From Entamoeba invadens IP1 (lineage: Eukaryota > Evosea > Mastigamoebida > Endamoebidae): 11,264 bases of DNA. The notes under the pieces were generated by a model, which did no database searches, had not been told where the DNA came from, and saw only the letters and a program-made list of their open reading frames with translations. The position numbers and the translations under genes are program-made. How positions within the stretch are numbered: position 1 is the stretch's first letter; each line of letters begins with the position of its first letter. Positions 1-7,337 of this stretch are shown here, piece after piece. The stretch is from assembly GCF_000330505.1 (NCBI RefSeq), contig NW_004191791.1, positions 140,380 through 151,643 on the forward strand, in the 5' to 3' direction.

Positions 1-487
1 GAGTAAATATACTATGCTCAGAGATCAATATTACACACAATGGATACTCCACAGAGACATCAAACCAGACAACGTCTCGTGTTTCACTTGATATTAATGA
101 AAAATAAATGCTAAGTTGACTGATTTTGGTTCATCAAGAAATGTCAATTTATTGATGACTAATATGACATTCACAAAAGGAATTGGTACTCCAGTGTATA
201 TGGCGCGTGAAGTGTTGAAAAAAGAGAAGTACAAAATGTCATCAGATATTTATTCGTTTGGAGTCACCATGTTCGAAGTGTTTGGGTGGGAAGAACCTTA
301 CAATAAATTGGAATTTAAATTCCCTTGGAAAATTGCCGAATTTGTTATTTCTGGAAAACGACTTCCAAAGAAAGAGTCAATAACACAAGACGAATATATT
401 TTGATATCACAGTGTTGGGATAGTAATCTTAAAATACGGCCATCAATCGATGATGTTGTTGAAAAACTGGAGAGGTTAAATTTATAA
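1..487 (+). pseudogene. TKL-like protein kinase, C-lobe fragment with frameshifts
   Basis: This is the C-terminal half of a eukaryotic protein kinase; the N-lobe lies before the window. In one frame, bases 47-73 give the catalytic loop LHRDIKPDN. The frame then breaks: stops occur at 89, 95 and 98. It becomes open again and from about 113 reads KLTDFG, the DFG magnesium-binding motif. The activation segment follows, with GTPVYMAREVL in place of the usual APE motif (P changed to R), then SDIYSFGV (subdomain IX Asp) and RPSIDDVVEKLE (subdomain XI Arg), ending at TAA 485-487. The two open parts are in the same frame. Pieces in the other frames between them (for example LVF, then SLDINE) look like the expected linker, so three single-base losses between about 74 and 104 would explain the break. 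Entamoeba genomes have large families of TKL-like kinases with this kind of C-lobe. Probably a pseudogene; sequencing error in homopolymers is the alternative. Confidence 0.8.
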
Positions 488-491
488 CAAA

Positions 492-496
492 TAATT
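492..496 (+). terminator. Possible polyadenylation signal of the kinase gene
   Basis: TAATT lies 4 bases after the kinase stop codon and is followed by a T-rich tract. Entamoeba 3' ends are short and usually carry TA(A/T)TT followed by pyrimidines. The motif is common by chance in DNA this AT-rich. Confidence 0.35.
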
Positions 497-660
497 CTTG
501 TTTTGTTTCAAAATAATTTGTATATAAAAATTATAATTAAATAATACTAAAGTTTATTCACATTAAAATGTATTAAAACACAATGATTTGTTATTGTTAA
601 GCTTTATATTACACTCAAATTAATTATAATCAATCTGGATGTTATTTATTGAACGTGTTT

Positions 661-704
661 AAAATACTAAATTTCAAATAAAAGTATTTGAAATAGAATA
701 TTTT
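661..704. repeat. 44-bp near-perfect hairpin
   Basis: The arms are 661-680 and 685-704, separated by the 4-base loop AAAG. Seventeen of 20 positions pair, including an uninterrupted 10-bp stem next to the loop (ATTTCAAATA against TATTTGAAAT). Confidence 0.7.
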
Positions 705-962
705 GTTAATACAATACTATTTCCTTAAGAGCCAATTATTAAAAAATATGAATTTGGGGAAACTGGCCACAATATTCAATTAAAAGTTCAATAACAATTC
801 AAAGTTTTAATTAAAAACAAAACGAATATAAAATTAAATTTGTGTTATTTTTAGCTTTTTAAAGTTTTTTTATTATTTTGTTTTTTAATGGTCTGGTTCC
901 TTTTCTTGTTTTCTTTTGGATAGGTTTTGTTTTTTTCAGTTGTTAAAGTAAACTGTTTTCCA

Positions 963-1084
963 AAACTCTGTACCGTTTCCAAAATTTATATAAACCCTTT
1001 GTCCTAATTTCCCATTATTTACTATTTTTTATTTGTTTTATTTTTTATTTTCCTTTTTGTTGAACCAACAACGGTACACAGTTT
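963..1084. repeat. 15-bp inverted repeat around a T-rich core
   Basis: The left arm AAACTCTGTACCGTT (963-977) matches the reverse complement of 1070-1084 (AAACTGTGTACCGTT) at 14 of 15 positions. The arms are richer in G+C than the T-rich 92 bases between them. The arrangement resembles the ends of a very short foldback or MITE-like element, but no target duplication was identified. Confidence 0.6.
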
Positions 1085-1124
1085 AAAACCCTTAAAAACC
1101 AATACAGTTTCAATTATTGAACAA

Positions 1125-1208
1125 AAAATCGGGAAATCACCCAAATATTGGGTAAATCTTTCCCGATTTTCCAGGTTCGTTATTTGGTAGTGATCCATTT
1201 TATCACTA
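1125..1208. repeat. Nested hairpin followed by a second hairpin
   Basis: AAAATCGGGAAA (1125-1136) pairs perfectly over 12 bp with TTTCCCGATTTT (1159-1170). Inside it, CCCAA (1140-1144) pairs with TTGGG (1148-1152). A second stem follows: TAGTGAT (1188-1194) with ATCACTA (1202-1208) and a 7-base loop. Such G+C-containing stems are unusual in this AT-rich spacer. No tRNA, snoRNA or other named RNA could be recognised. Confidence 0.7.
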
Positions 1209-1411
1209 AACGTAAGAAATATTCCATCTTTCAGATAAACATAAGATAAACGTAATATAACGATAAACTAATGATGTGATGAAGGACATTATTGCATCAA
1301 ATGATACAACACTTTAATTAACAATAAGTTTCTATTTATTTCAACAATTAAAAAAGTTATCGATAACATAAAACAAACATTTAAACAATCAAGGTTATTA
1401 ATCAAAAGAGT

Positions 1412-1558
1412 CTAAAATGAAATAAACAGTTCAAAAATTAAAAAACTTTTCAATTGTATAGCCTTAACCAATTTATCTTCTCTCAATGCTTGTTTTACTC
1501 GTTTATACTTTTTATTTTTATCCAGAACACGACTTGGTGATTCTGTAAACATAGACAT
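1412..1558 (-). CDS. Small hypothetical protein (48 aa), possibly a truncated gene
   Basis: A short ORF begins MSMFTESPSRVLDKNKKYKR and continues through VKQALREDKLVKAIQLK, a charged, helix-prone sequence that looks more like real coding DNA than its surroundings. An in-frame TAA stands directly before the ATG, so the start is defined. After residue 37 the sequence turns hydrophobic and AT-rich (KSFLIFELFISF), as if the original gene was cut off there and reads into spacer DNA. A short intron starting at that point (GTTTTT...TTTTAG) would lead to a stop within a few codons, so splicing does not rescue a longer product. No family was recognised. It lies on the same strand as, and downstream of, the broken gene at 1786-2500, but no continuous frame links them. 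Confidence 0.3.
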   Translation of the reverse strand: MSMFTESPSRVLDKNKKYKRVKQALREDKLVKAIQLKSFLIFELFISF

Positions 1559-1785
1559 TTAATTATAAAGTTGTGTTTTATGTTTTTGGCAAAATTTAGG
1601 TTATGGGAATCAAAATTTTGATCCCAAGTTTGTTTTTTATATTTTTCAAGTAAATTTTTGGTGCAAGATTTATTTGTCAAGTAAAATTTAAAAAAGTCAT
1701 GTTCGTTATTTTGTTTTTTTCGAGTAAATATTTATAACAAAAAATGAGGGTTAAGCAAAGGAAAAATTATTTGGAAATTATTTGT

Positions 1786-2500
1786 CTAAAAAATCGGGGC
1801 ATCCCAGTACAGAGTTTTGAAAAACAGTTTACATTCATTTTCGTTTATACCATATTTTACTGCTCTTTTTTCTTCATAATGTATTTCAACAACTTTTTCC
1901 AAATTGTGTTTGGCTTTATTATCCATGTTTGCTTCAGCTTTGAGCCTCTCTACAAGGTCGTTTTTTCTTAGTGTTTCTTCAATAAAAGTATCAATATCAC
2001 AATCGAGAATTGTATACATTTTGACGCATCGATGATAACAGATACTTTTACAAGAAACTCAAGTCGATCCATTCCATTCGTCAATTCAGTTGTCAGTTGT
2101 TTTATTGTTATGTTTTTTATTACAACAACACGTTTTCCTTGTTAATTGCAAATTTTTCTTCAATGATAAATAACGAATGTAAACATGTTTTATATATTCC
2201 TCCAAATAGTCAACAAATTTGTGTATATTAGTTGTTTTTGTTAATACTAACCTATTTAAAAAGAACTGTGAAATAATAATCATTATTGTTTGTGCGTTCT
2301 TCACTGCCAAATAAACACTAATTGCCAACTATAAAAACGCCGTTTATGTATTATTTTTTCAAAGTGTTTATAAACAACAGAAATGTCGGTGTCATCTTTA
2401 TATATTTCTTTTAATTCATCAATTGTTGTGTATATCATACTCACTGGCACAAATAGTAAAGACAATAATTATTTGATTTAACTTTTGAACTCATTTCCAT
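1786..2500 (-). pseudogene. Decayed protein-coding gene, family not recognised
   Basis: Coding-like sequence runs along the minus strand in at least five pieces in shifting frames. (1) ATG at 2500 gives MEMSSKVKSNN. (2) 2438-about 2330 gives MIYTTIDELKEIYKDD... to HKRRFY. (3) 2328-about 2145 gives AISVYLAVKNAQT... through FVDYLEEYIKHVYIRYLSLKK. (4) About 2141-2021 gives GKRVVVIKN...ELTNGMDRLEFLVK and VIIDASK. (5) 2019-1786 gives MYTILDCDIDTFIEETLRK..., a charged helical stretch ending LYWDAPIF then TAG. Each piece stops making sense where the next begins, as expected if single-base indels accumulated in one gene of about 235 codons. None of the junctions has the Entamoeba intron start GTTTGT, so introns are a poor explanation. 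The predicted protein is mostly helical with many Lys and Glu and some hydrophobic helices. Function is unknown. Confidence 0.6.
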
Positions 2501-2792
2501 TTTAATAACCTTGTTTAAATCCACAATAAGAAACTGTTCAAATATATTCTGATAATAATAAAAGCGAAAACACTTTTACTTTGACTTGTTTGGGAAACAA
2601 ATTCTTTTTAAAATACAATTCGTAATCTCACATAACAACCATTTCTCTGTTTAACCTTAAGATGGTGTTATTAAAACAAAATAAATAACATTTATTTTTT
2701 TGACAAACCTGAGTGGCGCCCTTGTAATTCAAATATCGTTTCCAAAAATCATGTAAAACAAAAAACAACAATACAATAACAAATTATATTAA

Positions 2793-3305
2793 CAACTAAA
2801 GTTTTATCATTTGTTAACCAAATATCACCAAATACGGGACATGTTATATCACACAGTGTATATAAGCAACACGATAATAATAATATTTCATGAAAGAAAT
2901 TTCAAAGATGTGTTTAATACAGAAAAAAGTGTCGATATACATGCTTACTCTTGGGGAAAAAATAAAAGCCGGGTGTAATGTAGACCCCTCTTAAAAATAT
3001 TTCATCGTCCTGTAATAAACTTCAATGAAGATATCTTCACTGCATTCAACGAATATTTCACTATTAAAATGAAATATATGATTAAATACAAACTCCGTTG
3101 CTAGTGAACACCGTGTTGGAACTTATTCCAATCGAACAACGAACAAAAGTTGAAACAATAAGAAAAAAATCACTATGTACAAAACTTGAAAAGTTAGGAA
3201 CGTGTAAACTTTGTCGTGGTCAATCTAAATCAAGAAAAAAGTGGTTGTTGTTTTTGCTGTCAACCGATGTGTTCTTTACCTTCCGTTTTTGTTTTTATCG
3301 ATTGC
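2793..3305 (+). pseudogene. Decayed piggyBac-type transposase C-terminus (tentative)
   Basis: One frame is open from 2793 to 2975 (LTKYHQIRDMLYHTVYIS..., FHERNFKDVFNTEKSVDIHAY), has a TAA at 2976, and resumes with CRPLLKIFHRPVINFNEDIF up to 3101. Frame 2 then continues from about 3098 (LVNTVLELIPIEQRTKVE..., TCKLCRGQSKSRKK). A one-base loss in the A6 tract near 3235-3240 moves it back to frame 3, which gives SGCCFCCQPMC and, further on, FIDC. Joined across that shift, the cysteines read C-x2-C-x11-C-x2-C-x4-C, with basic residues in the 11-residue loop. This is the spacing of the zinc-binding Cys-rich domain at the C-terminus of piggyBac transposases. piggyBac elements are known in E. invadens. 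The catalytic DDD region was not recognised upstream, so only the tail module supports the call. The preceding part could belong to something else. Confidence 0.45.
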
Positions 3306-3843
3306 GTAAATAAATTGGTCATAAATCAAATAATTGTTAATAGTTCATTATTAACAATTTTGAGTTTTTTGGTTTATTTTATATTGAAAATTAAAAAATA
3401 AAAATAAAATACCAAAAAACAATTATTAATAATAAGTGATATTTAAATTTCTTAAACACCATCGTAAGGTTTAAAAACACTACCAACCAACTATTTAAAA
3501 AAAATCCAAAAAGGTATTATACATTTCATAACTTTTTCCTTTGGGACACCCAAAAACGATTAAGAAACATTCGCCACTCCCAAGACTGTTTATTGTATAT
3601 AATTGATAAAAAAAGCTATTTGTTATTGTTTTTAATTGGTTTTAATTTAAATTAAGAAACACATAAATGATTCAAATGTGCCATCAAAAACATAACTAAA
3701 AAAATTTGTTTAAATCATTAACTATTGTTTTAACAATTTTTTAAAAACATTTTTACTTCAAAAAACTATTTAATTTTTTTTTCTTGACAATATGCTAAAA
3801 CTTAAAATAAACTGTCATGAATTAGGAATTGCCACGGAGTTGT
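3306..3843. other. AT-rich spacer
   Basis: No coding frame was accepted. The open frame after the Cys-rich module (to 3401) becomes hydrophobic, AT-driven sequence and is probably noncoding. A perfect 6-bp hairpin, TTTGGG-ACA-CCCAAA, lies at 3540-3554. Otherwise the stretch is homopolymer-rich A/T sequence. Confidence 0.55.
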
Positions 3844-3882
3844 TTAACCGGCCAATAGTATTTTTTTTCTTTGGCAAAATGC

Positions 3883-3905
3883 ACGAGACGCAAAAAATTG
3901 CGTTT
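3883..3905 (+). repeat. Left copy of inverted repeat ACGAGACGC...GCGTTT
   Basis: ACGAGACGCAAAAAA, then TTGCGTTT. The reverse complement of 4308-4329 reads ACGAGACGCAAAAAA, then CGCGTTT. The first 15 bases are identical and the rest differs by one substitution and one gap. Confidence 0.7.
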
Positions 3906-3929
3906 TTTTTTCTATAAATATAAAAATGA

Positions 3930-4230
3930 GAAAAAAATTCTAAAAATAATTTACATATAAATTTGCTATTGTATGAAGAGGCATCTTTCAGCAGTTTTCA
4001 CATTACGACAAGAGATCAGACACTAGGTTTTTACAATTATTCTAATGCGATTTTAGCTTTAGGTCTGAAACATAATCGACCAATTTTTTTCCCAGACACT
4101 AGTAATGAGTAGAAAAATCTTTATCATAACTGTGACAACATCGGAATAGCAAGACAAACTTATTACAATTAAATTTTTCGTTGATTTGTGTGGCAGAATG
4201 GGTTTACAAAAGAATTGTTAGTTATTTTAT
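3930..4230 (+). pseudogene. Decayed coding fragment inside the candidate element
   Basis: One frame is open for 60 codons (3930-4109) and includes YEEASFSSFHITTRDQTL, then GFYNYSNAILALGLKHNRPI and FFPDTSNE, before TAG at 4110. The same frame stays coding-like after the stop (KNLYHNCDNIGIARQTYYN) to TAA at 4170, passes a TGA at 4182, and continues VWQNGFTKELL. Three in-frame stops with no frame change indicate an old gene fragment decayed by substitution. The phrase ALGLKHNRPIFFP recalls the start of some glycosyltransferases (small residues, then a basic-Asn-Arg-Pro strand), but this likeness is weak and the family is not assigned. Near-identical A-rich stretches flank it (3931-3957 and 4233-4258). 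Any ancestral protein was longer at both ends. Confidence 0.5.
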
Positions 4231-4307
4231 TTAAAAAAAATCTAAAAATAATTTTACACATTTTATCTAAACAAAAACAATAACCAAAATTTCAATTATA
4301 TTTTTTT

Positions 4308-4329
4308 AAACGCGTTTTTTGCGTCTCGT
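4308..4329 (-). repeat. Right copy of inverted repeat ACGAGACGC...GCGTTT
   Basis: Partner of 3883-3905 in opposite orientation. These are among the few CpG-containing segments in this part of the window, which makes a chance match less likely than for an AT-only repeat. Confidence 0.7.
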
Positions 4330-4602
4330 TTATTTAAATCGGTTAAAAACTAAATCTTGGCCGACCCTAATTTAACAAAAATAATAATACAGTAAATCAA
4401 TCAAACTTTGGTTATAATTAATCGTTTTTTCTATGTTTTTTACAACTCAAAAATTACATGTAAAAATAATGAATAATAAATATGATTGTCATTTGTCCAC
4501 ATTAAAAACAAAAGAAATGATGCTTTTTTACATCAACAAATAAAACGTATCAATTGTTACCAGAATGTAAATAAAAAAACGACGGTGTTATATCAAAAAC
4601 AC

Positions 4603-4612
4603 GTTCGCGAAC
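4603..4612. repeat. Perfect 10-bp palindrome GTTCGCGAAC
   Basis: GTTCGCGAAC is self-complementary and contains two CpG steps in a region that is almost pure A/T. It is the shape of a dimeric protein-binding site, but no gene lies nearby and no known Entamoeba factor is assigned. Confidence 0.4.
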
Positions 4613-6497
4613 CCACATTAAATAATCAAATACAAATATAAATCATAAAACTGTAACTGGAAAAAATACACCAAAAATAAAAAAAAATGTGTCGTTTGTC
4701 AAGAAAATAAGAATATTGTTTTTTAAACATCCAATTTATTGATTCATTGATTTTCGAAAATACTTCTACTTTTTCCCTAAAAATTTGTTAGCAATATATT
4801 CTTGTTATTTTGTTTGAAATCATTACAAATCAACTGTATTTATACACTTTTAGATGTTTGAAAATGATTGAATAAATACTAAATTGTATTAACTTTATTT
4901 GTGTTATTGGTTGTGTTATTAATTATATTTTTTTGTATTTTATTAATTAATTATAATTATAATTCAATTATATTATTTTTACTATTTTTGATAAGTTGTG
5001 AACAGTTTCATTCAAAAAAGACATTAAAAAAATTTACTAAATAAGTAACCTTTATGGACTGAATTTATGATAAATTAATTTAATAAGCCCATAATAATAA
5101 TTTTAAAAACAAATAATGTACTTATACGAAAATAAAGACTAAATTATTCTTGCGTTATTTACCGGTTTCTTAATTATATTTTGTAATCTCGAAATGACGC
5201 ATAGAAATCCCAAATAATTAGGAAGTCTTTACTTAGAGCAAGGCCTTCAACATTTGGAACAATTATAAATATTTTTCTGAAAAAAACAACTTAAATACTT
5301 TTAATTTTTTTTTTGCTGGAAGCTGGTTATAAATAAACTAATTGGAATAATAATATTTGTAACAGTTAGAAACTTTTCTAAATTGTCGTTTTAAAAATAA
5401 ATGTGTAATTTTCATTTTAAAACAATTTTGTCGTTTTGTTGTCAAATAAATACCATTTTGACATATATCGTTACTTTAATTTAAAAAATTTTATTTATAA
5501 ATTGTCCTAGATTTTTTTCTATTGTATCATATATAATAAAACATTGAATTCAGTTTAAAACATTAAGTATATAATACACGATCATATTAAAATCTTAGTT
5601 TAAAGAATTGATAATTAAAGTAATTTAAATCGTCGTTTTTTTCATTAATGACATTCAATTGTTGTTTTGTAATTTAATTTAAATAAGTTTTTTGTTGATA
5701 AAATAATTATAAAATAAATCATTATTTAAAAGTGTATCTACGTTAAAATACTGGTTCTATTTTTCAACTTATTATTATTTATTACAAACAGAGGATATAT
5801 ACAAAATTTAATTACACAATAACTATTTTGTATTGTTATTTTTTGATTGGAATTACATTTAGATGTTATTTGTTTTATATTTCTTTCAACAAAATTCATT
5901 ATAAAATGTTCAAATGATAACCTTTAAATTTTTATTTAAATAAACAGATTAAAAATTACAGATGTAAACATTGAATGTTTTAATGTGTTAAAACACGCAC
6001 TACTAACGAGCAAGATTACATTTATATAAATACAATACAACATAAATATATTACAATTTGATTTTATTTATTTTTGAATTACAATATATCTATAAAATAA
6101 CATAGTTATCTGAATAAGTGTTTATCAATGTGAACAAATAAATATTATCCAACAGCTTAATAAACAATATAATAGTTTTATCATAAACTATTACTATTTG
6201 ACAAACTCTACCATTTTCATTTAAATTTATAACACAATTTACATTTTTTAATAATAATGAACGGTTCCACCGATTATATTTTTATTTAAATATTCAAAAA
6301 CAGAACAGCTGTATTTTATTATTAAAAATTTAATTATTTAAACCAATCAAAATAAATGACAACAAATGTGAGTTTCAATGATTTTATATTTTAATTCATT
6401 CTATTTTAAACATATAATATTGTTTAATAATAATATTCGCTTAAAATGTGTTATAATAATCATCATTTCATTTCAATAAAAATGTTCGAGTTTAATA

Positions 6498-6502
6498 AAT
6501 TA
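6498..6502 (-). terminator. Possible polyadenylation signal of the 251-aa gene
   Basis: On the minus strand this is TAATT, the first TA(A/T)TT motif after the gene. It lies about 80 bases past the TGA at 6582 but only about 28 past the alternative stop at 6530, a distance more typical of short Entamoeba 3' UTRs. Confidence 0.35.
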
Positions 6503-6529
6503 TTTATTTATTTCAATTTTCGTAGTATA

Positions 6530-6581
6530 TTATCCAACATACTCAATCAAGTTATGTTGGTTTTCTTCTTCGTCATCATAT
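6530..6581 (-). other. Possible frameshifted C-terminal extension
   Basis: Directly after the TGA the +1 frame reads NEYDDEEENQHNLIEYVG and then TAA (6532-6530). It carries on the acidic character of the preceding tail. One extra A in the A5 tract at the stop (GAAGAAAAATGA) would join the two frames. This could be a recent frameshift, a homopolymer sequencing error or, less likely, programmed slippage. Confidence 0.5.
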
Positions 6582-7337
6582 TCATTTTTCTTCCTCCTCA
6601 TCTTCATCTTCTTCGTTTTCATCTTCTTCATTATCCATTTTTAAAGATAAAGACTGACTCGCTCCAAATGAATTACCATACAACAATTCATTAACTGCCT
6701 TTACTTTTGAATCTAAAGATTTGGGTAAATACGCGTTTGGTACATAAATAGATTGGTTAATTATGTCTGCAACGTCATTTTTTGTGTTTGGATGTTTTAT
6801 ATCAGCACCCCACAAAGTTTGGGAACATTGCATAGTCGTGTTCACAACGGACGTTTTTTCCATCAAAGGAAATTTGTCATCTTCGTCTTGAGATGACGAG
6901 AATTCCTCTTTCTCATCTTTATGAAGAGAGTACTTTGCAATTTTCTCTTCTTTTTCCGTCTCGAGACTTTTAATTTGTTCGTCGAGTGGAGTTCGTTTAG
7001 TGTCGATGGTATTATTGTGGATTGAAATAATAAAATTAGAAACTGTGGTTTTGTCAGTTACGCGGTCGTTTGAGATGCGAGTCAAAGTTGATTTAAATGA
7101 TGAGAGGAGGTTCATTAAGTTCTCGTGCATTGATTCCAATTGCAACACACTAGCATCAAATGCTTGTTGCGATTTAATAATGTCAGAATAGTGTTTTTCG
7201 GCAGTGGCAATTTGAGAGTGTGGAAGGTGTGTTGAGTAGCTTGCAAATGGAGTGATAATAAGTGACTTTTCAAAATTAGAAACAATTGGGAGTGATGAGG
7301 AACACAAATACATGATGTCATTCAATATATTTTGCAT
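6582..7337 (-). CDS. Hypothetical protein with acidic C-terminus (251 aa)
   Basis: The ORF is intact and has clearly coding composition. The ATG at 7337 is the first in frame and follows AT-rich spacer. The protein has no signal peptide or membrane segment. Residues about 45-95 (ATAEKHYSDIIKSQQAF and onward) look like an amphipathic helix or short coiled coil. A charged Lys/Glu/Ser-rich linker follows at about 120-155. A region of mixed composition includes LPKSLDSKVKAVNELLYG. The last 18 residues, 234-251, are almost all Glu, Asp and Asn. Acidic tails of this kind occur in histone-binding, nucleolar and other nuclear proteins, but no domain was recognised and no function is assigned. The coding-like acidic frame continues past the TGA in another frame to 6530, so the true protein may be about 18 residues longer. 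Isolated gene: the nearest neighbour, the GH25-like gene, is about 1 kb away. Confidence 0.8.
   Translation of the reverse strand: MQNILNDIMYLCSSSLPIVSNFEKSLIITPFASYSTHLPHSQIATAEKHYSDIIKSQQAFDASVLQLESMHENLMNLLSSFKSTLTRISNDRVTDKTTVSNFIISIHNNTIDTKRTPLDEQIKSLETEKEEKIAKYSLHKDEKEEFSSSQDEDDKFPLMEKTSVVNTTMQCSQTLWGADIKHPNTKNDVADIINQSIYVPNAYLPKSLDSKVKAVNELLYGNSFGASQSLSLKMDNEEDENEEDEDEEEEK

Larger units (their letters stand above)
488..1411. other. AT-rich spacer with hairpins
   Basis: No coding frame with believable composition was found on either strand. The stretch holds three separate inverted-repeat structures, annotated individually (661-704, 963-1084, 1125-1208), and a T-rich plus strand between about 840 and 1065. 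The hairpins may be remains of small transposable elements; nothing else was recognised. Confidence 0.6.
3844..4346. mobile_element. Candidate short piggyBac-like non-autonomous element
   Basis: TTAA at 3844-3847 is followed by CCG, and CGG at 4340-4342 is followed by TTAA at 4343-4346, giving mirror-image ends inside the TTAA target used by piggyBac. Further in lies a longer inverted repeat: ACGAGACGCAAAAAA at 3883 against its complement TTTTTTGCGTCTCGT ending at 4329. The distance from the outer end to the inner repeat is 35 bases on the left and 13 on the right; piggyBac ends are likewise asymmetric. TTAA is frequent here and the terminal match is only 3 bp, so the inner repeat is the solid part and the element class is inference. 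Confidence 0.4.
4347..6529. other. 2.2-kb gene-free AT-rich region
   Basis: No believable coding frame, tRNA or long repeat was found on either strand. The DNA is dominated by A and T runs and TAATTA-type simple sequence (notably 4915-4980). The only more complex stretch is about 5155-5265, which has normal-looking composition but no open frame or tRNA fold. A CpG-containing palindrome lies at 4603-4612. Confidence 0.6.

Noticed and set aside
1325..1371. Minus-strand GTTTGT...TAG string resembling an Entamoeba intron
   Set aside because: The splice strings fit, but joining the flanks does not connect two convincing coding segments.
1495..1680. 61-codon minus-strand open frame without ATG
   Set aside because: It starts at TTG, its Asn/Lys/Ile-rich composition fits AT-rich spacer, and the better-supported 1412-1558 ORF overlaps it in another frame.
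1744..1971. 75-codon plus-strand ORF
   Set aside because: It lies opposite the coding-like minus-strand segment at 1786-2019 and has Phe/Ile-rich composition typical of the reverse of Lys/Glu-rich coding DNA.
5155..5265. Patch of more complex sequence, checked as a possible tRNA
   Set aside because: No cloverleaf and no T-loop consensus could be found, and Entamoeba tRNA genes normally sit in tandem arrays.
6446..6694. 82-codon plus-strand ORF
   Set aside because: Much of it is the complement of the acidic tail of the 251-aa gene, and the rest is AT-rich spacer.
7000..7321. Two small ORFs (63 and 68 codons) within the 251-aa gene
   Set aside because: They are alternative-frame shadows of a longer frame with better coding character.
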